Shown here one piece after another: positions 1-8,928 of a stretch of 64,000 bases of DNA. The position numbers and the translations under genes are program-made. The notes under the pieces were generated by a model, which saw nothing but the letters and a program-made list of their open reading frames with translations, searched no databases and was not told the origin of the DNA. The stretch lies in contig NZ_ATNM01000123.1 in the NCBI RefSeq assembly GCF_000427295.1, forward strand, positions 97,622 to 161,621, given 5' to 3'. Source of the stretch: Cyclobacterium qasimii M12-11B. Lineage in GTDB: Bacteria; Bacteroidota; Bacteroidia; Cytophagales; Cyclobacteriaceae. How positions within the stretch are numbered: the stretch's first letter is position 1; each line of letters starts with the position of its first letter.

Positions 1-1228
1 GGTAGCGGTTTATCTGCCTATTTCGATATCGATGTAATTTGGGTTCGCTTGGCATTTGTCGGGCTAACCTTTGCAGGCGGATCTGGTTTCGTTCTTTACT
101 TTATACTTTGGATTATCACGCCCATGGCCAAGTCCATCACAGAAAGGATTGAAATGAAGGGTGGTGCGATAACTTTGAGTAATATCGAAACCACCATTCA
201 GCAAAATCTATCCACTGAAAACACAAAAGAAGAATCCACTTCAAAAAAAACTATTGCTCGCTCCTTTTCGGTTTTTAGGTAGCGCAATTAATCTATTGGG
301 AAAAGCCCTTGGACCATTTGGCTCTTTTCTACTGGCCATTGTTAGGGTGATTTTCGGCCTTATCATTTTCACATTTGGAATGGTCATACTTATTGTCCCA
401 CTGGCTTTTTTGGGCCTTTATACAGAGATGCTTTCAAACAACGATTGGTCGGGGATGTTTGAAGGGTTTCCGATTAATACCATTGCCGAACTACTTCCTG
501 TATGGTTGGCCATAGCCTTATCCATAATTGTGTTTATTCCCAGTATCGTGTTGGTGCTATTAGGGATAAGTGTATTGATTAAAAGGAACCTGATAGATGG
601 TAGGTTTGGCTTGGTGATCTTTGGTATTTGGATCATGTGTATTCTAGCAGGGGCTTTTCAAGCACCCAAAATAATAGGCCAGTTTAAATCGGAAGGAAGT
701 TTCACTGTAGACCAAACCATGGATACGCCTGAGGGAATCCTGGTATTGACTGCGGATAGGAGTGGAATCGATGAAGGTGAACTTGGCCTCGTAAAACTTC
801 AGCTAAAAGGCAATGAAAAGAATGAAATGATTGTCAGTCAGAAATTTATTTCAAAAGGCGCTAACAATAAGGATGCCATTGAGAATGCTTCCAAAGTATC
901 TTATGAATTAGCCCTTACAGACAGTGTCCTTGTTTTTGACAAAAGCCTTTCATTTCCTGACTCAACTAAATTCAGGATGCAGCGTTTGGATCAAACCTTG
1001 TTCATTCCTCAAAACAAAGCTTTTGTTATTGATCGAAAACTACTGTCAATAATAAAATACAGCTTTGGACAGGATGGGTACAAAAGCAGAGACGTTAACA
1101 ACCGAAACTATTGGGTGTTCAATGAAAACGGACTTCTTTGCTTAAACTGTATCAATGACCATAAGCAATCGTCAGCAGACAGTCTCTCTCGTGCCATTTA
1201 TAAGGATAGTTATTTTATGGAAAAATAG
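1..1228 (+). CDS. PspC-domain membrane protein, 5' truncated and frameshifted
   Basis: The window opens inside this gene. The first ~35 residues match the end of a PspC domain (GSGLSAYFDIDVIWVRLAF, then a hydrophobic segment ending ILWIITP). The first frame stops at 282. A second frame, open from about 252 to 1228, continues with three membrane segments (about nt 310-420, 490-590, 600-660) and a soluble C-terminal region. Removing one A from the A8 run at 243-250 joins the two frames into one 408-residue open product. In Bacteroidota, PspC proteins of this layout are inner-membrane proteins linked to envelope stress; the precise role is unknown. The frameshift may be a sequencing indel or a real mutation. 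Confidence 0.75.
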
Positions 1229-1286
1229 AAATTCAGCTAATGGTTAAGGTAAATTGACGTGAAAAGGTAAACCTTAAAATTTGTAA

Positions 1287-1436
1287 GCCGGATCATTTTA
1301 TGAAGAGGTAAGAAACTCACCACATGTTCATATCAACCCAAGGGACAAGGATCTTACTCATGATAAATTAGCCGCTAAAACCAAAATGTTCATTAATCAA
1401 TTTGGGGTTACATCTAGTCATATTGATAGACATTAA
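1287..1436 (+). pseudogene. Possible C-terminal gene remnant without a start codon
   Basis: A 49-codon open stretch lies between an in-frame stop at 1284 and the TAA at 1434-1436. It has protein-like composition (for example HVHINPRDKDLTHDKLAAK) but no ATG, GTG or TTG near its 5' end. I do not recognise the family. It may be the tail of a decayed gene or a chance open frame. The rest of the 1229-1593 gap holds the paired hairpins described separately and no convincing gene. Confidence 0.25.
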
Positions 1437-1446
1437 CACCTACACT

Positions 1447-1490
1447 CCTTTAATTATCAATTAAAGGAAAAGCACTAGTAACTTTTCCTT
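1447..1490 (+). other. Two overlapping, mutually exclusive hairpins upstream of the MBL gene
   Basis: CCTTTAATT (1447-1455) pairs perfectly with AATTAAAGG (1459-1467) across a 3-nt loop. AAGGAAAAG (1464-1472) pairs perfectly with CTTTTCCTT (1482-1490) across a 9-nt loop. The two helices share bases 1464-1467, so only one can form in full. No long T tract follows, so a simple terminator is unlikely. They end about 100 nt before the next start codon. Regulatory meaning is inference. Confidence 0.4.
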
Positions 1491-1593
1491 GAAAACCTAG
1501 GTTTGAAGGGAATAAAACTATATTTTACATATGGAACAAAGTCTAAATCCATAAATTGGTAAAGGCTGACAAAAGTTTCAAAATGTGAAAGCT

Positions 1594-2994
1594 ATGGATG
1601 TAAAAGTAAAATTTCTAGGAGCTGCAGGTACAGTAACTGGTTCCAGGTTCTTCCTGGAAATAGGCGCTCTCAGAGTTCTCGTGGATTGTGGTTTGTTTCA
1701 AGGCGTAAAAGAGAACAGATTAAGAAATTGGGAAACATTCCCCATAACTCCAGATTCAATAGACGTAGTATTATTAACTCACGCACATATTGACCATTCA
1801 GGATATTTACCCAAGCTTATTAAGGAAGGCTTTAATGGCCCAATCTACCTTACTGAAGCTTCCCTCGAATTGGTAAAGATCCTGTTATTGGATGCAGGAA
1901 AATTGCAGGAAGAAGAAGCCAGGTTTGCGAGAAAAAAGGGTTATTCCAAACATGAAAATCCCGAGCCATTATTCACAAGAGAAGATGCGGAAAAAGTTTT
2001 TCCAAATTTGCGTCCCATATCATTCAATCAGGAAGTTAAAATCGATGAACGCTTGAGTTTGGTAGCCTATAATGCCGGGCATATACTTGGCGCTGCCATA
2101 TTGAAATTACAAATCAAAGGAGACAACCAAGAAAAGAGCATTGTGTTTTCGGGCGATCTCGGAAGATCCAAGGATCCAATTTTAAATCCTCCTGCAGAAA
2201 TCCCCTTGGCTGATGTGCTCTTTTTAGAGTCCACTTATGGTGATAGGGTCAATGAATCAATTGAAATAGACAGGCAATTTGGAAAGGTAATTCGCGACAC
2301 TTGCAACAATGGTGGCGTTTCAATTATCCCTTCTTTTGCTGTTGGTAGAACTCAAATGGTGCTGTTTTACCTCCACCGTTTGCAGCAAAAAGGACTTATA
2401 CCTCAGATCCCTATCTATGTTGACAGTCCTATGGCCATTGACGTCACAGGGTTATACAAGAAATTTCCCGAATACCATCATTTGGCACCCTCATTAGAAA
2501 ATTATGAATCCAATCCTTTTCATCACAAAAACCTCCACTATTACAGGGATCAGGAGTCTTCAATAAGCTTAAACAATATTAAAAGCCATGCTATAATCAT
2601 TTCAGCCAGTGGAATGGCTACTGGAGGCAGGATTTTGCACCACCTTTATCACCGTTTACCCAACAAAGAAGACAGTGTAATCTTTGTAGGCTATCAAGCA
2701 GAAGGGACAAGAGGCCGTAAAATCCTGGAAGGAGACGAAACATGCTGGATCTATGGAATTGCCGTTCCCGTGAAAGCAAAAACTTATTTCATAGATGGAT
2801 TGTCGGCACACGCTGACCAAAAGGAGTTGGTAGATTGGTGTGACAATTTCATTGCAAAACCTAAATTTACCTTCTTAATACATGGTGAGCCTAAGGCCCG
2901 TGAAGAATTGGCCGGAATTTTGAAAGAAAAGTTTGATTGGAACACCATAAGTCCAGAATACCTGGAGTCCTTTGTTTTATTTTCAGGTATTTAG
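1594..2994 (+). CDS. MBL-fold beta-CASP RNA-specificity hydrolase
   Basis: A 466-residue metallo-beta-lactamase-fold enzyme of the beta-CASP/RNA-specificity group, probably a metal-dependent ribonuclease acting in the cytoplasm. Visible motifs in order are HAHIDHSG (metal site), GHILGA, GDLGR and the C-terminal LSAHADQ, with SGMATGGR in the beta-CASP part. Length matches the family. I start at ATG 1594 because MDVKVKFLGAAGTVTGS aligns with family N-termini; a GTG at 1585 would add three residues. The gene stands alone with gaps on both sides. The substrate cannot be told from sequence. Confidence 0.9.
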   Translation: MDVKVKFLGAAGTVTGSRFFLEIGALRVLVDCGLFQGVKENRLRNWETFPITPDSIDVVLLTHAHIDHSGYLPKLIKEGFNGPIYLTEASLELVKILLLDAGKLQEEEARFARKKGYSKHENPEPLFTREDAEKVFPNLRPISFNQEVKIDERLSLVAYNAGHILGAAILKLQIKGDNQEKSIVFSGDLGRSKDPILNPPAEIPLADVLFLESTYGDRVNESIEIDRQFGKVIRDTCNNGGVSIIPSFAVGRTQMVLFYLHRLQQKGLIPQIPIYVDSPMAIDVTGLYKKFPEYHHLAPSLENYESNPFHHKNLHYYRDQESSISLNNIKSHAIIISASGMATGGRILHHLYHRLPNKEDSVIFVGYQAEGTRGRKILEGDETCWIYGIAVPVKAKTYFIDGLSAHADQKELVDWCDNFIAKPKFTFLIHGEPKAREELAGILKEKFDWNTISPEYLESFVLFSGI

Positions 2995-3044
2995 CGATAA
3001 GGTTTCCATTGGTACAATGGTAAACTAATTTTAACTAATTCCTG

Positions 3045-3514
3045 ATGAATAAATATTCTAATTTAATATACGGCTGTATACTTTTACTTTTTTATTCAGT
3101 TCATGTAAAACCAATAAAATAAGTACTCAGGGAATTAAAGGGCAAATATATTGGGTAGAGGGAAATCAAATGCCTCAGGCTACAGGTGACACATCTACCT
3201 CTTTTTCTCCAGCGGCTAAGAAGCCTGTCAAAAGAACAATCCAAATCCATCAACTTACGCACATTAATGAGGCCAGTTTAGGTGATTATCTTTTTGGAAA
3301 CATTGAGACTCCTCTAGTAGCCTCGGTAGAAACGAACAATGAGGGTGAATTCTCAGTAAAACTTCCGCCAGGCAAATATTCCATTTTCACCGTAGAAGAG
3401 AAGGGATATTTCGCTAGTATTTTTGACCTTGACAGTTACATTCACCCAGTAATTGTGAAAGAAAACGAATGGAGTAATGTTGAAATAATCATAGATTATA
3501 AAGCTTCCTTTTAA
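3045..3514 (+). CDS. Small carboxypeptidase-regulatory-like lipoprotein, frameshifted
   Basis: The ATG at 3045 starts a signal peptide (MNKYSNLIYGCILLLF) in one frame that soon stops at 3120. The next frame, open through 3514, carries SSCKTNK and then a small beta-sandwich-like domain with LPPGKYSIFTVEEKGYF. Adding one T to the T6 run at 3088-3093 joins them into a 156-residue protein with a proper lipobox (LFLFSSC). An ATG at 3170 would lose the signal and lipobox, so I reject it as the start. The family resembles carboxypeptidase-regulatory-like domains of envelope lipoproteins. Function is unknown. Confidence 0.65.
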
Positions 3515-3645
3515 AATTCAATTTACTGAATATCAATTTCTTACATATATAAAACTTAAATGCATTAATTTTTGTTAATTTTTTCACCTTTGGCATGCAA
3601 CCTTTTTTGGCTCAAAGGTATCTACCTTATTGAAAGCTATAAAAA

Positions 3646-4219
3646 ATGTCGTCCAAAGAAAACTTTAAAGATAAAGAGATCGCTCTGATCAAAGGTTGCC
3701 TTAAAGGAGACAGAAAAAGTCAGCGAGGTTTGTATGATCAGTTTTCTGGAAAATTTCTAAGCATTTGTTTGCGCTACATTAAAGACCCTGATTTGGCTCA
3801 GGATGTTCTGGTTGAGGGTTTTATGAAAATATTTCAAAGTTTAAATACCTATAGGCATGAGGGAAGTTTTGAGGGGTGGATGAAAAGAATTATGGTAACA
3901 CAAGCCTTGCTTACCCTTAGAAAAAACAAGAAGTTGCTTATGGAAGTAGATTGGGAGGGTCAAGACCCTATCGTTTCTCCAAATCTAATTTTTTGGCAAT
4001 ATAGAAGCTCAGGAGTTGTTAAAACTAGTAGCTTCCCTTCCTGTTGGCTATAGAACAGTTTTCAACCTTTATGCCATAGAAGGCTATTCACATAAAGAAA
4101 TTAGCGAGTTATTAGGGATCGCAGAAAACACCTCAAAGTCTCAACTCAGCAGAGCCAGGTCACTTCTACAAAAGCAAATAGCACCCAGTTCATTTAAAAT
4201 AAAAAGCAATGGCAGATAA
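3646..4219 (+). CDS. ECF-type RNA polymerase sigma factor, frameshifted
   Basis: The first frame (3646-4053) holds sigma region 2 (LYDQFSGKFLSICLRYIKD, DLAQDVLVEGFMKIF, GWMKRIMV). The second frame (open to 4219) holds region 4 with its helix-turn-helix (YRTVFNLYAIEGYSHKEISE, then SQLSRARSLL). Removing one T from the T6 run at 3989-3994 gives a continuous 190-residue ECF sigma factor of normal length. It overlaps the next gene by 11 nt, which fits a sigma/anti-sigma operon. As read, region 4 would be lost and the protein inactive, unless the indel is an artefact or is bypassed by slippage. Confidence 0.85.
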
Positions 4220-4967
4220 AATAAATAATTTGGACAAATTGTTTAAAAGCACCTTAGCCAATCATGCTGTTACACCTGAACCAGCCGTTTGGGATAAATT
4301 GTCTAATCGCCTGGACAATAAAGAAAAGCCTGTAATCCTCGTTTGGTGGAAATGGGTAGCCGCTGCGGCTGTGGTTATAATTTCATGTTGGTTAATGTAC
4401 CAACCTACAGATCAAACCTTAAAAAACATCGCTTCTTTATCAGTAGGTGACACTAAGTTTATTGAAAAAACACCTTTCAGTGTTCCTCCGACACGCAAAA
4501 TCATGGGAAAAGGAATGGACAAATTACCAGATGCAAATTCACATACAGGTTCAAAAAAAATAGAAACGCCGAACAATCCCACTACCAAAAAAGCAGAACC
4601 ATTTGCTGTAGAAAAAATGGCAGAACCAAAAGCTGAACGTACTCGGGAGCAACGACATCAGGTTTTGGAAGACATTGACACACCAAAAAGGGATGTCTTA
4701 ACAACTCCTACTATTAATCAACATGCTTTTGATCCAACCATTGCTTTGATGGAAGAAGAGAAAAAGGATACCAACGGCGATTATAGCGTGAAAATAGTAT
4801 CTAATGGCTATGCTATACAGCCAGAAAAAGAAAAACTAGTCGAAGGGCTTGAGAATAAAATAGGTGGCTTTTTCACAAAAGTCGATGAAGGATTTGGAGG
4901 TTTACAGGATGCCAAGAACAATCTATTCGCTTCTCTTACAACAAAACGTGATAAAAAGAAAAACTAA
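4209..4967 (+). CDS. One-TM anti-sigma-like protein
   Basis: A 252-residue protein with a short N-terminal soluble part (LDKLFKSTLANHAV, AVWDKLSNRLD), one membrane segment at about residues 43-64 (WWKWVAAAAVVIISCWLMY) and a long charged periplasmic-side tail rich in K, E and P. It starts inside the end of the sigma gene (11-nt overlap). This layout is typical of uncharacterised Bacteroidota genes following ECF sigma factors, so an anti-sigma role is inferred from position and topology. No zinc-binding HxxxCxxC motif is visible. The downstream outer-membrane gene starts 6 nt later, so they are likely co-transcribed. Confidence 0.7.
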   Translation: MADKINNLDKLFKSTLANHAVTPEPAVWDKLSNRLDNKEKPVILVWWKWVAAAAVVIISCWLMYQPTDQTLKNIASLSVGDTKFIEKTPFSVPPTRKIMGKGMDKLPDANSHTGSKKIETPNNPTTKKAEPFAVEKMAEPKAERTREQRHQVLEDIDTPKRDVLTTPTINQHAFDPTIALMEEEKKDTNGDYSVKIVSNGYAIQPEKEKLVEGLENKIGGFFTKVDEGFGGLQDAKNNLFASLTTKRDKKKN

Positions 4968-4973
4968 CTAGCT

Positions 4974-5998
4974 ATGAAAAAATATTTAATGTCTTTAATA
5001 CTTATCGCATTGGTTCAGGTGGCTTTCGCTGCTCCGATAATGCCAGATGACAAACCCCTAAATGATAGTATCATTGTTGAATTTGGTCAATCTGGTAAAA
5101 TGGTTTTTGTAATTGATAACCCAGACGATTTTGAAAGGTTAAAAAACATGGACATCAACCAAATAATAAAAGAGCTTGATTTGCCAACTTCCACGAAAGA
5201 TGGTGAGCTCACAGTTGTAGAGATTAAGCAAAAAGACGGGCACAGAGAAATTGTCACCATCTATGAAGACATTGACGAGACCGAAGTAACTGTCGGAAGA
5301 TACAAGGTAATAGTAGATGAAACGGGTAACCGCACCAAAGTAAAATTAATCACTGGTCCTAAAAAAGAAAAGATCCTGACTTCCGAACCTATATAAATAC
5401 TGATATAGGTATCAATACTTTATTTGAGAATGGAAATATCCCGGGAGATGGAAATGCTTATAGCCCAAAAGGCTGGGGCAGCTGGAACATTGGTTGGAAC
5501 TGGATGGCCAGTCAAAAGTTATCCAAAGGCAGGTACTGGGATTTTGGCTTGGGACTAAGCTGGTACAATTTCAAACTTGACAATCCCAATTATCAAATAT
5601 TAGGAACAGAAGACGGTGTAGCTTTTGTCAATCGAACAGATGTCAATGGCTTCAAGAGTAAGGTGTCGGCTTCTTATCTAAACGTACTTACCATGTACAG
5701 GTTAGACTTTGGGAAATTAAACGATAGTGGTCGAGACGGCCTAAGAGTAGCCATTGGCCCTTATGCCGGATACAGACTGGGTGGAAGAAGCAAATTCGTC
5801 TACAGAGAACTTGGTGGATCAGGTAGAAAAAAAGACAAAACTTCAGCAGGAAGCTATTTAAATAATGTCAGGTTTGGGATCAGAGGTGAGATTGGCTTTA
5901 GAAGCATTACTTTCTTTAGCACCTATGACTTTAACCCCTTATTTCAACAACCTTTAAACCCAAATCTTCATCCTTTTAGCTTTGGACTAGTATTTTAA
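4974..5998 (+). CDS. Outer-membrane beta-barrel protein with N-terminal extension, frameshifted
   Basis: The first frame (4974-5396) has a signal peptide (MKKYLMSLILIALVQVAFA) and a periplasmic region ending GPKKEKIL. The second frame is open from about 5363 to 5998 and carries aromatic-rich beta-barrel strands (GWGSWNIGWNWMASQK, YWDFGLGLSWYNFKL) ending in FSFGLVF, with the terminal Phe expected of outer-membrane barrels. Adding one A within 5361-5371 joins the frames (KKEKDPDFRTYINTDIG) into a 341-residue protein. It belongs to the sigma/anti-sigma operon, so it may be a target or partner of that regulator. An internal start at 5504 would have no signal peptide and is rejected. Confidence 0.7.
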
Positions 5999-6019
5999 TC
6001 ACCTACAACCCAAATCACC

Positions 6020-6937
6020 ATGAAGTCATACACTAAATATTATTACCTACTCATTACTTTACTGTTTGTAGGTATTGAATCTTCTAAAGGTCAGGAGATC
6101 ATTAATAAATCCTTTTCAGGAATTCAAAAACTTGAAATAAAATCCGGATCCATTGAAATTCAATATGAAGGAAAGGAAGATGCTGTACAACTTGATCTTG
6201 AAGCATTTCTAGGTCAAGAAGAAAATGCAGACAAAAATCTGGTCATGATAACAGTTGGTAACACTTTGAAAATTGCATACAATGGCTCCAATGAACACCG
6301 AGGTAACAAAAGGTACATCAAATTAAATGGGCCAGCAAGCATGCAACTGTCTGTTAAATCAAGCTCGGGTTCAGTAGTAATATCCGGGGTAGATGGACCC
6401 TCCCATCAAATCGAAGCCAGTTCAGGACAAGTAAAGATTTTTAATGTTAAGGGCGATTTACTTTTGAAAGCTTCTTCTGGGAATATTCAATTGGCCCATT
6501 TAAGGGGTAATGTGGATTGCAAGATTTCTTCTGGCAATGCTTCAATAGAAGATGTTAAGGGTAACGTGAATTTCAAAGCTACTAGCGGGCAGTTAAAGGC
6601 CAATGCAATTTCCGGATTGCTTAATGCAAAGCTCACATCTGGCAACATGAAATTGAATCAAATAGGAGAGCTCGGTAGACTGGAAATAACTTCAGGCAAC
6701 ATAAGGGCAGATCATGCCGGACTTGGAACGACTACAAGTATGGATGGATCATCGGGCAACATCCAAATCACTACCACAAGTGATATCAATGATTATAACT
6801 TTGAGATGAGAGCCGGAAGTGGGAACATTAAGGTAGGAAATCGCTCAGGCAATAAGGCTATCCATATTCAAAATGGAAAAAGCACAACGATTAGCGGAAA
6901 GGTAGGATCAGGTAATATTTCTATTCAACAACTATAA
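6020..6937 (+). CDS. Head-GIN / DUF4097-like secreted beta-helical protein
   Basis: A 305-residue secreted protein with an N-terminal signal (about residues 1-25, ending SSKGQ). The mature part is built of short repeats with the pattern SSG-x-(V/I) (SSGSVVIS, SSGQVKIF, SSGNIQLA, TSGNMKL, GSGNIKV), as expected of the beta-helical DUF4097/head-GIN fold. It lies 21 nt after the outer-membrane gene and ends at a strong terminator, so it is probably the last gene of the sigma-factor operon. The molecular role is unknown; adhesin naming in this family is not proof of adhesion. Confidence 0.75.
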   Translation: MKSYTKYYYLLITLLFVGIESSKGQEIINKSFSGIQKLEIKSGSIEIQYEGKEDAVQLDLEAFLGQEENADKNLVMITVGNTLKIAYNGSNEHRGNKRYIKLNGPASMQLSVKSSSGSVVISGVDGPSHQIEASSGQVKIFNVKGDLLLKASSGNIQLAHLRGNVDCKISSGNASIEDVKGNVNFKATSGQLKANAISGLLNAKLTSGNMKLNQIGELGRLEITSGNIRADHAGLGTTTSMDGSSGNIQITTTSDINDYNFEMRAGSGNIKVGNRSGNKAIHIQNGKSTTISGKVGSGNISIQQL

Positions 6938-6943
6938 TTAGGC

Positions 6944-6992
6944 AATCGACAATCTTTCGTGATAGCAATCACGAAAGATTGTCGATTTTATT
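6944..6992 (+). terminator. Strong intrinsic terminator, 20-bp perfect stem
   Basis: Bases 6944-6963 and 6968-6987 form a perfect 20-bp inverted repeat with a 4-nt AGCA loop, followed by TTATTTTT. It lies just after the head-GIN stop and before a convergent gene, so it ends the plus-strand operon. The left flank is not T-rich on the minus strand, so use in that direction is less certain. Confidence 0.85.
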
Positions 6993-6994
6993 TT

Positions 6995-7506
6995 TCAGTC
7001 CAGTTCATCCCTTTTTTGGATTTCCATCACCATTTCTTTTTCGTCTCCTTTTAAATGCAAAGCACTTACTACCCTATTGGGCATGGGTTTAGACAAGGAA
7101 ACAAATACTAAGGTTACCGCATAAGCAATTGTGAACCCTTGATTTTCATAAAAAATAAACCAAAAGCACTTAAAATACCTACCCAGAACAAGTGCCAATA
7201 CCTCAAAAAGATAGCCCTGGCATAGCCCTTTATTTTCTGATTGAGATCATCTGTATTTCCCCTAATAACCCTAATTCTTTTGGTATAAGCAATTTGCTGC
7301 ATCACAAGTACCGCACTAACAAGCCCTAGAATTACATAATTAAACACTTGTGGAAGCTCCGGTAAATTAAATTCCAGGTTCCCACTTGTGACATACATAT
7401 AGGCAAAAGCAAATATTGGCAAAGGAATAGCAATCAATAATAAGACATTGCGCTCTAAAACACGAAAGTCTTTTTTCATTAATTCAACTTGATTTTCTGA
7501 ATCCAT
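6995..7506 (-). CDS. Four-helix-like integral membrane protein, frameshifted
   Basis: The upstream frame (7506 to 7114) has a cytoplasmic start, two membrane segments (LLLIAIPLPIFAFAYMYV; VFNYVILGLVSAVLVM) and the start of a third (HLFWVGILSAFGLFF). The downstream frame continues with ENQGFTIAYAVTLVFVSLSK, a fourth segment, and a charged tail. Adding one A (plus strand) to the A6 run at 7150-7155 restores a 170-residue protein. Its ATG overlaps the stop of the upstream reductase gene (TAATG), so the two are co-translated. I do not recognise the family; a membrane partner of the reductase is only an inference. Confidence 0.6.
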
Positions 7507-8603
7507 TAGTCGATTTGAATCTTTACCTCAGAATTGGTTGGTTTGGCTGAACAGCAAAGGATATAACCTTCTTTGATTTCATTTTCACTTAATCCCGCAT
7601 CCTCATCCATTTTCACTTCACCGGAAAGCAATTTTCCACGACAGGCGGTACAAAGCCCACTCTGACAAGAATAAGGCATATTTAATCCTTCATCTAATCC
7701 CGCTTCTAAAATGGTTTTTCCAGGAGCTACATCAAAGGTATATTCTTCACCTTCCAATACTATTTTGATAGGTCTATCTATTACACCCTGAAGAGATTCC
7801 TCCTCTATGTTTTCAACTTTATCCAAGTGGAAATTTTCACTGTGTATAAACTCCTTTTTCACCTCAAGTTCACTCAAACTTTCCTGAGCAGTTTTCATCA
7901 TCCCTTCTGGTCCACAGATAAAAAAGCGCTGATTCTCAGAAAAAGAATTAAAATGGGAAGTGAAAAATTCATTCACTTTGGCTTGATCTAGCCTTCCTTT
8001 AGCACCTTCCCATCCTGGTTGAGGCTGCGTGAGATTGTGAGTCACATAGAGTTTCTCTGGATATTTTTCAGCAAGTGCCTTTAATTCCTTATCAAAAATA
8101 ATCATGTCCTGTGACCGACTGCAATACAATAGGTGTACTGTAGATTTTGGTTCATTGACCAGAATCGATTTAATTATCCCCATAACAGGCGTAATTCCAC
8201 TTCCCCCAGCGAACATCCCATATTTTCTGTTGTTTTGAGAATGGTAATCTGACACAAAATGACCTAAAGGCTTCATTACCGTGACCCTTTTGCCTGGCAC
8301 AAAGGTGTCATTGACAAAATTCGAGACCAAACCTCCCTCCAGCCTTTTAACAGTTATCCCAGGAAACGGATCAATAAAAGGTGAAGTAGATAGACTGTAT
8401 GATCTCCTCTCCTGTTTCCCATTAATTTCAACGATCAGGGTAAGAAATTGACCTGGAAGGTATTCCATGATAGGATCCGGCTGATCAAAATAGATGGTTA
8501 CCGTATCAGATGTTTCTTGAACAGTTTCTCTAATTCTTAGAGTAAGGTAATGATCGTCTTTTTCGAGATCATTTTTTTTATTTTTGAAGAGTTTAAACAG
8601 CAT
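7506..8603 (-). CDS. FAD/NAD(P)H oxidoreductase with 2Fe-2S ferredoxin domain
   Basis: A 365-residue electron-transfer enzyme. The FAD-binding FR-type domain comes first (RRSYSLSTSP at about residues 66-75, PLGHFV), then the NAD(P)-binding domain (GMFAGGSGITPVMGI; FICGPEGMM), then a C-terminal plant-type 2Fe-2S domain with cysteines in CQSGLCTAC and a distant fourth Cys (YILCC). This order matches PaaE/HmpX-like reductases that pass electrons from NAD(P)H to an oxygenase or other acceptor. No oxygenase is nearby. It overlaps the following membrane-protein gene by a TAATG junction. The acceptor is unknown. Confidence 0.88.
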   Translation of the reverse strand: MLFKLFKNKKNDLEKDDHYLTLRIRETVQETSDTVTIYFDQPDPIMEYLPGQFLTLIVEINGKQERRSYSLSTSPFIDPFPGITVKRLEGGLVSNFVNDTFVPGKRVTVMKPLGHFVSDYHSQNNRKYGMFAGGSGITPVMGIIKSILVNEPKSTVHLLYCSRSQDMIIFDKELKALAEKYPEKLYVTHNLTQPQPGWEGAKGRLDQAKVNEFFTSHFNSFSENQRFFICGPEGMMKTAQESLSELEVKKEFIHSENFHLDKVENIEEESLQGVIDRPIKIVLEGEEYTFDVAPGKTILEAGLDEGLNMPYSCQSGLCTACRGKLLSGEVKMDEDAGLSENEIKEGYILCCSAKPTNSEVKIQID

Positions 8604-8638
8604 TATAATAATCGGAATAGTTTGTAAAGCAATTCATG

Positions 8639-8646
8639 CAAAATTA
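8639..8646 (-). promoter_or_regulatory. Possible -7 box for the reductase operon
   Basis: On the minus strand this reads TAATTTTG, a match to the Bacteroidota -7 consensus TAnnTTTG, about 36 nt before the reductase ATG. No good -33 TTTG is seen at 19-21 nt spacing, so support is partial. The remaining 8647-8928 stretch between the divergent genes shows nothing else I can name. Confidence 0.3.
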
Positions 8647-8928
8647 ACATTCTCTTTTCCAATTACCTATTAGGAGAAAAAATAGTTAGCAAACTTTAAC
8701 TTGAAAAAGGCAATAGCTGATCTTAATCATGTTTAATACAATCAAAATCAGTCAATGATTGCCTTCACCTACCTAATCCAAAGAACCCCTTTGCTTGGTC
8801 AAGTTTAACTCCTCAATGATTGCAGGTAATTTATTACCCCTATTATCCTGAACATTTTTATTAGCAAGGTGTAGCACTTGAATGCTTCTTCTCGTATTGG
8901 CATTATAAGACTAAACAACTATAACAGT

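Noticed and set aside
418..636. 72-codon minus-strand frame over the PspC-type gene
   Set aside because: It lies fully inside a coding region on the other strand, has no domain and no ribosome site; a shadow frame.
8878..8928. TTG start for the DUF4397-like gene
   Set aside because: Would put 17 residues before a clear lipoprotein signal peptide; ATG 8929 is better.
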